Shown here one piece after another: positions 27,008-35,758 of a stretch of DNA of 45,510 nucleotides. The notes beneath the pieces were generated by a model that made no database searches, was not told the origin of the DNA, and saw nothing but the letters and a program-made list of their open reading frames with translations. Origin of the DNA: Erysipelotrichaceae bacterium (lineage in GTDB: Bacteria > Bacillota_I > Bacilli_A > Erysipelotrichales > Erysipelotrichaceae); assembly GCA_017397025.1 (NCBI GenBank), contig JAFQKG010000178.1, positions 1 to 45,510 of the forward strand, given 5' to 3'. The first letter of the stretch is position 1. Each line of letters starts with the position of its first letter. Position numbers and translations under genes: made by a program.

Positions 27008-27238
27008 TTATCCTTTCGTGTTTTTACATAATCGTATTTTTTCTAAATCTTTCTTGTCTATCCATTCTTCGGTATAGCCACATTCACAACATATATATCG
27101 ATTAATTTTCACAAGTTCCCATACAGGATTGCCTAAAGCGATGCTATTAGAATAAGATTTTGAGCTTGTGTTATCGTTTCCTGAATATCTTACAAGATTT
27201 GCACTATGACATTTTGGGCATTGTTTAGATTGCTTCAT
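27008..27238 (-). CDS. Small zinc-ribbon protein
   Basis: A 76-aa protein with CPKC near the N-terminus and CCEC in the middle (CPKCHS...RYICCECGYTEEW), a treble of paired cysteines typical of a zinc ribbon. Start at ATG 27238, 7 nt from GGAGGA; a TTG two codons earlier is too close to it. Function unknown. It precedes the esterase by 3 nt and is probably co-transcribed. Confidence 0.8.
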   Translation of the reverse strand: MKQSKQCPKCHSANLVRYSGNDNTSSKSYSNSIALGNPVWELVKINRYICCECGYTEEWIDKKDLEKIRLCKNTKG

Positions 27239-27343
27239 ATCCAATTCCTCCTAAGTGAATGTAAATGTATTATATCAAAGCTGATGCTTCAAAAAGTGAT
27301 TTGTTGATGAAAATGTTTTATACTTATTTCAGGGTGTGATGGT

Positions 27344-27652
27344 ATGAATATACGACAAGAAGAATTTGAGGTACTGGCACTGGCAGCAGTAAGTGAAATT
27401 CCATATGGCAAAGTAGCTACTTATTCACAGATTGCAGAATTGATAGGATATCCTAAACATGCACGTCATGTGGGAAGAGCTTGTGCAAATAGCTGGTATT
27501 ATGGAAATTATCCATGTCATCGTGTTGTAAATGCTCAGGGAAGGCTTGTCAGAGGATGGGATGAACAGAAAACACTTCTTGAAGAAGAAGGTATCCTTTT
27601 GAATAAGAATGGCTGTGTGGATTTAAAAAAGTTTCAGTGGAAAACAAGTTAA
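27344..27652 (+). CDS. MGMT-family protein, single-domain, with active-site Cys
   Basis: A 102-aa protein consisting only of the DNA-binding domain of O6-alkylguanine-DNA alkyltransferases. The motif is YPCHRVV with Cys58, not the PWHR of alkyltransferase-like (ATL) proteins. IPYGKVATYSQIAELIG and GRACANS are the recognition-helix and arginine-finger regions. The N-terminal domain of Ogt is absent. It may repair alkylated bases or signal lesions to NER. It overlaps the convergent next gene by 4 nt. Confidence 0.92.
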   Translation: MNIRQEEFEVLALAAVSEIPYGKVATYSQIAELIGYPKHARHVGRACANSWYYGNYPCHRVVNAQGRLVRGWDEQKTLLEEEGILLNKNGCVDLKKFQWKTS

Positions 27653-27984
27653 GCTTCAAGCAGTATTCGCAGATGTTCAAATAAAGAGTTTAAGGAATTA
27701 TATTCGTTGTAGTTTAAAATGATATTTTGATGAGGTGGGTAATTTATTGTACATGAATGCACGCTAAAAACAATCTCACAATTCAAAGAGTTCAATGTTG
27801 AATGAACTTTTATCAGAATGGGCTCCTCTTCAAAAAAATCTAGATGAAACTGTATTTTCTTCATTCCCCAGAAGCGTAAGACTTCTTTCATGTGAATGGT
27901 TGTATAAAAATTCAGCAGCTCATCAAAGAAAGAAAAAGATTCAATCGTATTGAGGTATTTTTTAACTTTAGCTTTTGTAAACAT
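27649..27984 (-). CDS. Unknown small protein
   Basis: A 111-aa protein with no family I recognise. The start ATG 27984 is preceded by GGAGG; an earlier ATG overlaps this SD. It is rich in aromatic residues (FSFFDELLNFY, LRFWGMKK), with acidic and hydrophobic alternation suggesting a mixed alpha/beta soluble fold. No signal peptide or cysteines in pairs. It is convergent with the MGMT gene and overlaps its stop by 4 nt. Confidence 0.65.
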   Translation of the reverse strand: MFTKAKVKKYLNTIESFSFFDELLNFYTTIHMKEVLRFWGMKKIQFHLDFFEEEPILIKVHSTLNSLNCEIVFSVHSCTINYPPHQNIILNYNEYNSLNSLFEHLRILLEA

Positions 27985-28126
27985 ATAAACCTCCATGGCA
28001 ACATGATTGTACTACTATTTTAACACGAAGAAAGCTAGAAATAGTCTTTTCTTGTTTTTGAAGGTTTTGTTTTGAAAAAAAGAGCTTTTATGATAACATT
28101 AAAATGATGTTTAGGAGAAATTACTT

Positions 28127-29059
28127 ATGGGAATTGTTGTTATTGGTGCAGCATTTGTGGACATCAAAGGATTTCCACATAACATTTACATTCCAGAAGG
28201 AAGGAATGTAGGTAGAATTGAATATATTCATGGCGGTGTAGCCAGAAATGTAGTTGAAGACATCGCGAATGTTGAGCTTCGTCCTACATATGTTGGGATT
28301 GTAGATGATACTCCCCTTGGGGATGCAGTTTTACAAAAATTAAAAAATCATAAAATCAATACAGATTATGTACTGACGATTCCGGATGGCATGGGAACAT
28401 GGCTGGCTGTTTTTGACAACAATGGAGATGTTGCTGGATCAATTTCAAAAAGACCTAATATGCTTCCAGTTGTTGAACTTCTTGAAAGAAAGGGCGATGA
28501 AATCATTTCTCAGGCGGATTCTGTAGTCTTGGAATGTGATTTGAATAAGGCATTGGTCAAGAAAGTGATTGAACTATGTCAGAAGTATCACAAAAAACTG
28601 TTTGCATTGGTTTCTAATATGTCCATTGCTGCAGAAAGAAGAGATCTGCTCAAATATTATGACTGCTTTATCTGTAATCAGCAGGAAGCAGGACTTTTGT
28701 TTGCGGATGATTATAGTGAATACACACCTGAACAGATGTGTGAAGTACTTGATAAAAAAGTACATGCAGCACATATCCCTGCAATGGTTGTGACAATGGG
28801 GGCTCAGGGTGCTGTGTACTCAAATCTTCAGGGTGATAAAGGCATCTGTGCAGCACGCAAAGTACATGTGAAAGATACAACTGGAGCTGGTGATGCATTC
28901 TGTGCAGGGGTTTCAATCGGATTAACCTATGGCAAGACGATGCCGGAAGCCATTGAAATTGGTTCTTATCTGGCAGCATCTGTAATTACATCATCTGAAA
29001 ATGTTTGTCCTCGTTTTATGCCAAAGGAAATCGGCTTGGACATTGAAGTGAAAGACTAA
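28127..29059 (+). CDS. PfkB-family carbohydrate/nucleoside kinase
   Basis: Ribokinase-like kinase, 310 aa. GGVARNVVED (36-45) is the first PfkB signature and DTTGAGDAFCAGV (250-262) is the second, with catalytic Asp256. The N-terminus IGAAFVDIKGFP and the GGVARN form are seen in enzymes annotated as pseudouridine kinase, but no psuG glycosidase gene is adjacent. Sugar or nucleoside substrate is open. SD AGGAGAA. Confidence 0.9.
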   Translation: MGIVVIGAAFVDIKGFPHNIYIPEGRNVGRIEYIHGGVARNVVEDIANVELRPTYVGIVDDTPLGDAVLQKLKNHKINTDYVLTIPDGMGTWLAVFDNNGDVAGSISKRPNMLPVVELLERKGDEIISQADSVVLECDLNKALVKKVIELCQKYHKKLFALVSNMSIAAERRDLLKYYDCFICNQQEAGLLFADDYSEYTPEQMCEVLDKKVHAAHIPAMVVTMGAQGAVYSNLQGDKGICAARKVHVKDTTGAGDAFCAGVSIGLTYGKTMPEAIEIGSYLAASVITSSENVCPRFMPKEIGLDIEVKD

Positions 29060-29091
29060 AAAAGTCATCGCAAAGCGATGGCTTTTTTATG
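29060..29091 (+). terminator. Terminator of the PfkB kinase gene
   Basis: AAAGTCATCGC pairs with GCGATGGCTTT over AAA (one G-U pair), followed by a T run. Confidence 0.8.
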
Positions 29092-29256
29092 GGGTGTTTG
29101 CTGTTTTTTGACGAAATACGGATGTGCAAAAAATAGTATATGTTTGTATTTAGAAATAGAATCAAATAAGAAATATATTTGATTGAATCATGTTTTTTCG
29201 TCATAGATAAGCCATTTAACAGCATCACAGGACAATCGATGCAATTAACGTTTTTC

Positions 29257-29285
29257 TTGAAACACTTCATTCTTTGTCATACAAT
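29257..29285 (+). promoter_or_regulatory. Promoter of asnA
   Basis: TTGAAA (29257-29262), 17-bp spacer, TACAAT (29280-29285). The upstream gap 29091-29256 holds only an AT-rich 9-bp inverted repeat (29160-29168 with 29176-29184) and no T-box. Confidence 0.75.
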
Positions 29286-29314
29286 AATGAAATGTAAAAA
29301 GGAAGTCTAAGTGT

Positions 29315-30319
29315 ATGAACTATACTGTCAATAACTATCAGTCTGTTTTGAATGTCAGAGAAACTCAAGATGCTATCAAATTGATAAGAGATAAGTTTCA
29401 AAAAGAATTAGGTTTGCAGCTAAATCTTGAAAGAATCAGTGCACCGCTTTTTGTTGAGAAAAGTTCAGGATTAAATGATGATTTAAATGGAGTTGAACGC
29501 CCTGTCAGCTTTGATATGAAAGATTTTAAAGAAGACCCTATTGAGGTTGTCCATTCTTTAGCCAAATGGAAACGAACGGCTTTAAAAAAATATGGTTTTG
29601 AAGCACATGAAGGTCTATATACCAACATGAATGCAATTCGAAGAGATGAGGATTTGGATAATCTGCATTCAGCTTATGTAGATCAATGGGATTGGGAAAA
29701 AGTCATTCTAAGAGAAGAACGTACAGAAGAGATGCTGAAAGAAACAGTAAAAACAATTGTGAAAGTCATCAAGCATATTGAACATGAAGTGTGGTACAAA
29801 TATCCACATTCTGTTTATCATCTTCCTGAAGATGTTTATTTCATTACTTCTCAGCAGCTTCTTGATATGTATCCTGAAATGACATCCAAGGAAAGAGAAA
29901 ATGCTATCACCAAAGAACATGGTTGTGTATTTTTGATGAAGATTGGAGAAAAACTCTCAAATGGAGAAAGTCATGATGGGCGAGCTCCAGATTACGATGA
30001 CTGGCAACTCAACGGAGATTTGCTGTACTGGTATGAGCCATTGAATTGTGCACTAGAAATTTCATCTATGGGAATACATGTGGATGCACACTCACTTGAA
30101 GAACAATGCAAAAAAGCAGGATGTGAAGAACGTTTAAGTCTTCCTTATCATCAAGCTGTTCTAAAAGATGAGCTGCCATTTACAATTGGCGGCGGAATTG
30201 GACAAAGCCGTTTGTGTATGATGCTTTTGAAAAAAGTACATATTGGTGAAGTACAGGCCAGCTTATGGTCCAAAGAAATACATGAAGAGTGCAGAAAGAA
30301 AAACATTTCACTATTGTAA
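29315..30319 (+). CDS. asnA: Aspartate--ammonia ligase (asparagine synthetase A)
   Basis: Makes asparagine from aspartate, ammonia and ATP. 334 aa, close to the usual 330. Class II synthetase-like fold: [27 protein letters not shown] and the late [18 protein letters not shown] with the ATG 9 nt on. A consensus promoter precedes it. If the T-box specifier of the transporter operon is AAC, both would serve asparagine supply, but that link is inference. Confidence 0.97.
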   Translation: MNYTVNNYQSVLNVRETQDAIKLIRDKFQKELGLQLNLERISAPLFVEKSSGLNDDLNGVERPVSFDMKDFKEDPIEVVHSLAKWKRTALKKYGFEAHEGLYTNMNAIRRDEDLDNLHSAYVDQWDWEKVILREERTEEMLKETVKTIVKVIKHIEHEVWYKYPHSVYHLPEDVYFITSQQLLDMYPEMTSKERENAITKEHGCVFLMKIGEKLSNGESHDGRAPDYDDWQLNGDLLYWYEPLNCALEISSMGIHVDAHSLEEQCKKAGCEERLSLPYHQAVLKDELPFTIGGGIGQSRLCMMLLKKVHIGEVQASLWSKEIHEECRKKNISLL

Positions 30320-30342
30320 AAAGCTCCATAGGGAGTTTTTTC
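30317..30342 (+). terminator. Terminator of asnA
   Basis: AAAAGCTCC and GGAGTTTTTT form a stem over ATAG directly at the asnA stop, with a T run. Confidence 0.75.
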
Positions 30343-30344
30343 TA

Positions 30345-30353
30345 TGATACAAT
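30345..30353 (+). promoter_or_regulatory. Promoter of the ORF-3-like gene
   Basis: Extended -10 TGA-TACAAT right after the asnA terminator. The predicted start leaves only about 12 nt of leader before the TTG start codon. Confidence 0.5.
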
Positions 30354-30371
30354 CAAGGATTAGGAAGCCAT

Positions 30372-30722
30372 TTGTTTGTGCTGAATTATAAAAAAGACAG
30401 ATTCAGCTTAAGTGATGATGATGAATCATTTCCTGCTGAAATGATTCCATTAGGCAATCTGGAAATGAGAAAAGGAAGCACATTGAAACTGATTTATGAT
30501 TATGGAGAAAACTGGGAATTTATTATTAAGTATGAAGGAAAAAAGAAAGTAGATTATATTGCAAACATTCCAGAGCTCATTCAGGGTGAAGGATATATTC
30601 TTTGGGATGATGAAAGATACCTGCTTGAAAAGCTAGTAATCAATCCAGATGAAGTTGTAGAAGATTTTGAGGGGCAGCCGATTACAGTTCAGGAGTGTGC
30701 TGATGGAGAATATCAAGTATAG
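30372..30722 (+). CDS. Short pRiA4b ORF-3-like protein
   Basis: A 116-aa protein with the conserved core of the plasmid pRiA4b ORF-3-like family: KLIYDYGENWEFIIKYEG, then a glycine/trp-rich segment (GEGYILWDDER). The usual N-terminal half (a domain starting with an IKPPIWRR-like segment) is absent, and the promoter just upstream excludes a hidden extension. Start TTG with AGGA 6 nt away; a GTG two codons on is an alternative. Function of the family is unknown. Confidence 0.7.
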   Translation: MFVLNYKKDRFSLSDDDESFPAEMIPLGNLEMRKGSTLKLIYDYGENWEFIIKYEGKKKVDYIANIPELIQGEGYILWDDERYLLEKLVINPDEVVEDFEGQPITVQECADGEYQV

Positions 30723-30738
30723 AAGTAATTGATATAAA

Positions 30739-30782
30739 AAAGAGCGAATCACTAAATGAAAGTGAGAATCGCTCTTTTTTAT
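30739..30782. terminator. Bidirectional terminator
   Basis: Long hairpin of AAAAAGAGCGA with TCGCTCTTTTT plus an inner CACT/AGTG stem; strong in both directions, between the ORF-3-like gene and the convergent flavodoxin. Confidence 0.85.
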
Positions 30783-30808
30783 ATCGTAAAATACCTTATT
30801 TAAGGTTT

Positions 30809-31279
30809 TTATAATGTTTCCATAATTCTGTTAATATCAGTTCCTTTCATGTTGGCAGTTACTAAAAACCCTTCTTTTAAGGCAGCTTCAGGACAGCTGT
30901 TTTTAAGATGATCTATGGTTTTTCCAAATCCGCTGCTTCCTGAAGTAGCAAATAAAACAATGTTTTTCCCTTTGCTGTCGAAGCTTTCAAGGAATGTGTT
31001 GATGATAGATGGTGCAATGTACCACCAGATTGGAAATCCGATATAGATTGTATCAAACTTTTCCATTGCTGGAATGTCCTGAATCATTTCGGGACGGAAA
31101 GAAAGATTCTTCATTTCAACTGAACTTCTGCTTTGAGGATTTCTCCAATCAAGATCTTCTGACGTATATTTGTTAATAGGTTTGATTTCGTAGGTATCGG
31201 CATTGATTGCCTTAGAAAGTTTTTTTGCAATTTCAGCAGTTGTGCCAGTTGCCGAAAAGTAAGCAATAAGCTGATTCAT
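30809..31279 (-). CDS. Flavodoxin
   Basis: FMN-binding electron carrier, 156 aa. FMN phosphate loop FSATGTTAEIA near the N-terminus, later the IGFPIWWYIAPSIINTFLE segment that stacks on the isoalloxazine, and FATSGSSGFG. SD GGAGGAACATCTT. Located 15 nt after the PEBP gene, likely in the same transcript. Redox partner not evident. Confidence 0.92.
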   Translation of the reverse strand: MNQLIAYFSATGTTAEIAKKLSKAINADTYEIKPINKYTSEDLDWRNPQSRSSVEMKNLSFRPEMIQDIPAMEKFDTIYIGFPIWWYIAPSIINTFLESFDSKGKNIVLFATSGSSGFGKTIDHLKNSCPEAALKEGFLVTANMKGTDINRIMETL

Positions 31280-31293
31280 AAGATGTTCCTCCT

Positions 31294-31764
31294 TTATTTC
31301 TTGTATGTGAATGTAAGGCTTCCTTGCTGCAAAACATGACCTTCCATCGCTTTGATCAGGTGCTGTTTTTCTGCAGAGAAAATGAGATCAAGCATTGTAT
31401 CTAGAGCATAAACATTGATGGCATACTGATGCTCATTGATCGAAAGAAGCCCTTTTTTTGGACCTCGATATCTATTGACTCCTAGTGCAACACCCTGCTG
31501 AGCATTGCTTAATGATTCTACCAAAGGGCCATGAGGGATATTTTCGGGAATGAAAGACATTGGGGGAATATTCCAGATGATCCAATGAACGACAGGATGA
31601 TGGAAAGGATTATCTGTTTGTTCCATAATAATAGCGATAGATTGACAGCTAGGGCTTAAATCATCGACTTGAAGCGCAGGAGATTTTCCTTTTTTACCAG
31701 CAAATTCTTCGGGTATTTTTTCGCCATCTAAAAAGGATGGGCTAGTGATTTTTAATGGTTTCAT
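31294..31764 (-). CDS. YbhB/YbcL-type PEBP family protein
   Basis: Phosphatidylethanolamine-binding-like (Raf kinase inhibitor-like) protein, 156 aa. VVHWIIWNIPP, GVALGVNRYRGP and YAINVYALDT are the family core. No signal peptide, so cytoplasmic. Ligand in bacteria is unknown. It directly precedes the flavodoxin and has its own SD AGGATATAGT. Confidence 0.92.
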   Translation of the reverse strand: MKPLKITSPSFLDGEKIPEEFAGKKGKSPALQVDDLSPSCQSIAIIMEQTDNPFHHPVVHWIIWNIPPMSFIPENIPHGPLVESLSNAQQGVALGVNRYRGPKKGLLSINEHQYAINVYALDTMLDLIFSAEKQHLIKAMEGHVLQQGSLTFTYKK

Positions 31765-31781
31765 ACTATATCCTCGTTCAA

Positions 31782-31806
31782 TAAAAGGCAGAGAACATCC
31801 TCTGCC
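31782..31806 (-). terminator. Terminator of tdk
   Basis: GGCAGAG (31787-31793) with CTCTGCC (31800-31806), followed on the minus strand by TTTTATT. Confidence 0.75.
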
Positions 31807-31812
31807 TGTCTG

Positions 31813-32385
31813 TTATTTCTCTTCGCCGTATAATTTTCCTTCAAGGAAATGTTTTCTGCATAAAGCAATATAATCGTCGTTGGCTCCCAGCATTACCTGA
31901 GCACCAGAGCGTACAATGCCATCTTTGTTGTAGCGGGCGTTGCAGATGGCTTTCTTTCCACACCAGCAGACAGTTTTTACTTCTTGAATCACATCAGCTA
32001 AAGCAAGGAGGCGTTCAGATCCTTCAAACAAATTCAGCTGAAAATCTGTTCTCAACCCGTAGCAGATAACAGGAACATTCAAATCATCAACTATGTGAGC
32101 TAAAAAATCAATCTGCGCTGCTGTTGCAAACTGTATTTCATCAACGATGATGGCATCATAGCGTTGCAATGCTTCATCTTCCATGCTGCAGATATCTGTC
32201 AGAAGAATACATTCTTTTTCCAGTCCAATTCTAGATTTGATTTTGTACACACCATCACGTGTGTCAATGTTTGTTTTCCCAAGCAGAGCTTTCTGCCCTC
32301 GTTCTGCATAGTTGTATTCAGTCATGAGTGCATTTGCAGTTTTGGAGCTTCCCATTGCCCCATGATAAAAATAAAGTTTTGCCAT
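31813..32385 (-). CDS. tdk: Thymidine kinase (type II)
   Basis: Salvage enzyme phosphorylating thymidine, 190 aa. P-loop GAMGSSKT (9-16), Walker B-like IIVDEIQF with catalytic Glu, lasso and zinc site with CWCGKKAICNAR and the late CRKHF. SD GAGGATTAGACT. Likely in a transcript with the upstream phosphatase gene. Confidence 0.96.
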   Translation of the reverse strand: MAKLYFYHGAMGSSKTANALMTEYNYAERGQKALLGKTNIDTRDGVYKIKSRIGLEKECILLTDICSMEDEALQRYDAIIVDEIQFATAAQIDFLAHIVDDLNVPVICYGLRTDFQLNLFEGSERLLALADVIQEVKTVCWCGKKAICNARYNKDGIVRSGAQVMLGANDDYIALCRKHFLEGKLYGEEK

Positions 32386-32443
32386 AGTCTAATCCTCTTT
32401 TTGTTATCTTTATTGTCCTTGAAATTTGTTCTTTTTTCAAGAG

Positions 32444-33061
32444 TTAATCCGTAATTTGATGAAACACTCCAGATGCATAATCGAAAATCAATGGCTTAGC
32501 GTTTGGAATCATTAAATCAAACATGGAAAGATTGAATTCTATTTGTGTGATGACGTAAATCATGCATCGCAGCAAATGGAAATGAGCGACAACAGCAATG
32601 GTCTTTTCTTCTTCCATGTTGAATTGACTGAGAAATTGACGGCAGCGCTCCATGACCATCAGATAGTTCTCTCCATCCAAAACACGTTTTGATAGACGTT
32701 CATCCAAAGAATCCAATTCTGAATTGACATGATATTTCCAGATTTTTTCATCTAAGAAAAGCTCTTTTGCCTTTTTCCCTTCATCTGATCCAAGACTTCT
32801 TTCTCTTAAAAGTGCAGTAGCATGAATTTGTCTTTTTGGGAAGATGATGGATGCAGTTTCCAAAGTACGTCCTAAATCTGAACAATAGATTTCATCAATA
32901 GAAATTCCTTGCAGCATTCTTTGAGCTTCATACGCTTGTTTTCGTCCAGTTTCATTAAGCTGTGTCAATTCATTGTCCAATGCTCCAATTAAAATTCTTT
33001 CATCAGTGTCATAGAGAACGTTGGCATGGGTTTCACCATGGCGTATCAGAATCAGTTTCAT
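32444..33061 (-). CDS. Histidine phosphatase family protein
   Basis: Phosphoglycerate mutase-like phosphatase, 205 aa. Catalytic RHGET at 7-11, second His in VVAHFHLLR, and YCSDLGRTLETA. Too short for a glycolytic mutase and lacks the mutase insertion, so a phosphatase of unknown substrate is more likely. SD AGGAGACC. Confidence 0.9.
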   Translation of the reverse strand: MKLILIRHGETHANVLYDTDERILIGALDNELTQLNETGRKQAYEAQRMLQGISIDEIYCSDLGRTLETASIIFPKRQIHATALLRERSLGSDEGKKAKELFLDEKIWKYHVNSELDSLDERLSKRVLDGENYLMVMERCRQFLSQFNMEEEKTIAVVAHFHLLRCMIYVITQIEFNLSMFDLMIPNAKPLIFDYASGVFHQITD

Positions 33062-33092
33062 AGTTGGTCTCCTTTAAGTGTAGTATATCACA

Positions 33093-33120
33093 GAAAAAAA
33101 TCCCGATGGAGAATCGGGAT
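33093..33120 (-). terminator. Terminator of the M20 dipeptidase gene
   Basis: ATCCCGAT (33100-33107) with ATCGGGAT (33113-33120) and TTTTTTT following on the minus strand. Confidence 0.85.
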
Positions 33121-33126
33121 TAATAA

Positions 33127-34542
33127 TTATAGAACATCATCAACACTCAAAAGCATTTTCGCAAAGAGCTTGATGCCATCCATGAATCCTTTGATTGAAA
33201 TGAATTCATCTGGCTGATGTGCACCACCGTGTCCAGGCTGGATGTAATCTGGTGTTTCTTCAGGATTTCGTAAAACCATGCCTACTGCAACAGAATTTGG
33301 AATCTTCCCTGCATAAGTACCACCCTTTGAAATCTGTGGAGATCCATCTGATCCGGTCCAATCCTGATAAATCTGAGTGATGGCCTTTACAATTGGGCCA
33401 TTTTTATCAATATAATAAGGCTTTGATTGCCCACGTACAACTACATCGAAATCGTATTTTGCGCTGTTTTCTTTCAATGTTTCAATGATGTGCTCATTAG
33501 AGTCAGTGACACAGTGACGGCAGTCATTCAGCAGTGAAACAAATCCATCTTTGAATCCAATTACCGTTCCGCTTGAAACTGTCTGTCCTGAAATATCATC
33601 TGTTTTATCGATACCTAGGAATGTTCCATAAGAATCGTTGTTGACATTGGTTAGGAATTGGAAAATCTTTTTGTCTTCTTCGCACAATCCAGGAAGTTCG
33701 CATAGCACTTTTGTCAGCTGATGAATTGCATTGACACTGCCTTCGGGCTGTGCTGCGTGTTTCGATACACCTGTAGCCAGTATTGTAATTGTGCCATTTT
33801 CTTTTGTAACAGTATAGCCTTCTTCAGGAATGAGAGAAGTATCAATTTCCCCATTGTCTTCTAGTACAATCAGCGCTTTGTTTGGAATGATATTAAAGAC
33901 AGATCCGGCACTGAAATCTTTTACCTGTGAAGAAAGAGGCTTCTTAGAAACGAGGTAATATTGAACACGTCCAAATTCACCACATCCTCCTGGGAACCCT
34001 GCATCTGGGACGAAAGAGAACTTAGGTGCTGGATAATGATGGATATAGTATTCAACATCGGCCATGCCTGTTTCTTCGGCTGTACCTAAAAACAGTTGAA
34101 GATTATGCTTCATCGGAATGTTTAGTTCACGGATAGCTTTCTGAATGTACATGCCTCCAATTGCAGCAGATTTGTTGTCGCCAACACCGCGCCCAAACAA
34201 AAGCCCATCACGAACAACAGGGCTGTAAGGATCACTCAGCCATCCTTCGCCTTCTGGGACGACATCTAGATGAGCCCACATTCCAATGTTTTCTTTGGCA
34301 CCGTTATCCAGAAGAATACTTCCTACATAATTTTCATAATTGTGGGTGATGAATCCTTCCTTTTCACCTTTCTTCAGCATGCATTCAAGGACATCTCTGC
34401 ATCCCTGTCCATGTGGCTTCACATCACTGGATGCATCAGAAACGCTTTTGATGGATGCAATATCACTTAACTCTTTAATGATTTCTTCTTGATGTGCATC
34501 AAGATAGGCATACACATCACTTAATGTTTTTTCATTGATCAT
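33127..34542 (-). CDS. M20 family metallopeptidase (Sapep/PepV-like dipeptidase)
   Basis: Di-zinc dipeptidase, 471 aa, the size of PepV and Sapep. Metal site text: MWAHLDVVPEGEGW, FGRGVGDNKSAA, TAEETGM, and the late HGGAHQPDEFIS. The lid domain spans about 180-340. SD GAGGAAAA. An extended -10 (TGC-TATAAT) lies about 24 nt upstream. Probably hydrolyses dipeptides from the environment or turnover. Confidence 0.93.
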   Translation of the reverse strand: MINEKTLSDVYAYLDAHQEEIIKELSDIASIKSVSDASSDVKPHGQGCRDVLECMLKKGEKEGFITHNYENYVGSILLDNGAKENIGMWAHLDVVPEGEGWLSDPYSPVVRDGLLFGRGVGDNKSAAIGGMYIQKAIRELNIPMKHNLQLFLGTAEETGMADVEYYIHHYPAPKFSFVPDAGFPGGCGEFGRVQYYLVSKKPLSSQVKDFSAGSVFNIIPNKALIVLEDNGEIDTSLIPEEGYTVTKENGTITILATGVSKHAAQPEGSVNAIHQLTKVLCELPGLCEEDKKIFQFLTNVNNDSYGTFLGIDKTDDISGQTVSSGTVIGFKDGFVSLLNDCRHCVTDSNEHIIETLKENSAKYDFDVVVRGQSKPYYIDKNGPIVKAITQIYQDWTGSDGSPQISKGGTYAGKIPNSVAVGMVLRNPEETPDYIQPGHGGAHQPDEFISIKGFMDGIKLFAKMLLSVDDVL

Positions 34543-34608
34543 ACCATTTTCCTCACTTAATGAGATTATTATAGCACAAAGCGCTTACAAAAAACATGAA
34601 AATTGTTT

Positions 34609-34638
34609 CATTAAGAAAAGCAGAAATTAATCTGCTTC
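34609..34638 (-). terminator. Terminator of the MupG gene
   Basis: AAGCAGA (34618-34624) with TCTGCTT (34632-34638), then TTTCTT on the minus strand; the stem runs into the coding end. Confidence 0.65.
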
Positions 34639-35733
34639 AATGAATTCATAGGTGAATCCTTCTCTAAAAAAGGAAAATTTCATCAAATCACTTTGTCTTT
34701 TCAATTTGGCAACGACATTGACACGATGATCTTCTTTGGCGTCTTTTAATACGACCTGAAGTTCGCCGCTGTATCTTAAATAGTGCTCATTGTCGATAGT
34801 AATAGACCCTGCTTTACGAATTACACAGTTATTTGGATTGATTTTATAGGCAAACTCTGCCATTTCCCTGCTTGATCGACTTCTTAGAAAGGAAGTGTTA
34901 GAATCATAGCGGAAAATATGCTTTTTGAGAATGATTCTCTTTTCTATTTCTGTAAGATTTTTGTTTAAAACAACAGGTATTTGAATTGCACGTTTCTCTA
35001 TTGTCTGATGAATGATTTTGAATAGATTTTCACTCATCCATTCGTCAGAATATAAAATTCCTTGAGCCTGGTAAGTGGTCATCACATCCATTAAGATGTA
35101 ATCGATCTCTTGAAAACGATGATGTTCTAAGGTAGGAAGTCCAAGATGAAGAGGCCCACGAGGATGTATGTAAGATGGCACGCAGAAATAGACGGGTACG
35201 TTGTATTTTTTGAAGAGTTTGGTCTGAGCCAGAGCAAATTCCTTATCTAAACCAGACTCTTCTCTAACATAAAAGTTATGACAAGCTCGTATGAAAATGT
35301 TTTCATCCAAGCTCTTAAAAAAGTTCATGTGCTGCTGCAACTGAGTTTCGTTAACCATGGAAGCATTGATCACAAAGCCTTTGAGATGCAAGTGATGATA
35401 GAGATTTCTGAGCTGATCTTGACTGTAGCCATAGTCCAAACGAAGATAGTCAAGATGAACGTTTTTCAGACGGTCGAGTGTTTCTTTGTCTTCGAGAGCT
35501 TTTCTGATAAATGGACCACCAATATCTGCAGTCAATTCCATTTTTAAGTGATGTGCAGCCTTCGCTGTCAATTCTAAAAAGGAAAGCTGATCTTCCATAG
35601 AGTACTCGGGAAGATGGATGGAAGTAAAGACTTCATGGATTCCATATTGCTGGGCTAATTGTAAGTATTGATTTAATTGTGTGATGGTTTGTTCAGTGAT
35701 TGAACATGGATAAACAGAAATACATTGATGCAT
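34627..35733 (-). CDS. mupG: MupG family protein (DUF871, 6-phospho-N-acetylmuramidase-like)
   Basis: TIM-barrel hydrolase family, 368 aa. MupG of S. aureus cleaves MurNAc-6-phosphate-GlcNAc in cell-wall recycling. Seen here: SVYPCSITEQ, HEVFTSIHLPE, ADIGGPF, LRLDYGYS, INASM, ACHNFYVREESGLD and a C-terminal beta domain with YSGELQVVLKD. The start ATG at 35733 follows GAAGG with 7-nt spacing; three earlier in-frame ATGs lie in the end of the previous gene. No MurQ or PTS gene neighbours it. Confidence 0.9.
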   Translation of the reverse strand: MHQCISVYPCSITEQTITQLNQYLQLAQQYGIHEVFTSIHLPEYSMEDQLSFLELTAKAAHHLKMELTADIGGPFIRKALEDKETLDRLKNVHLDYLRLDYGYSQDQLRNLYHHLHLKGFVINASMVNETQLQQHMNFFKSLDENIFIRACHNFYVREESGLDKEFALAQTKLFKKYNVPVYFCVPSYIHPRGPLHLGLPTLEHHRFQEIDYILMDVMTTYQAQGILYSDEWMSENLFKIIHQTIEKRAIQIPVVLNKNLTEIEKRIILKKHIFRYDSNTSFLRSRSSREMAEFAYKINPNNCVIRKAGSITIDNEHYLRYSGELQVVLKDAKEDHRVNVVAKLKRQSDLMKFSFFREGFTYEFIEAD

Positions 35734-35758
35734 GGCAATACCTTCTTTCATCAGCATT

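Noticed and set aside
34576-34589. A cre-like element at the M20 dipeptidase promoter (AAGCGCTT core).
   Set aside because: Two fixed positions of the cre consensus (the final CA) do not match, so I did not list it as a site.
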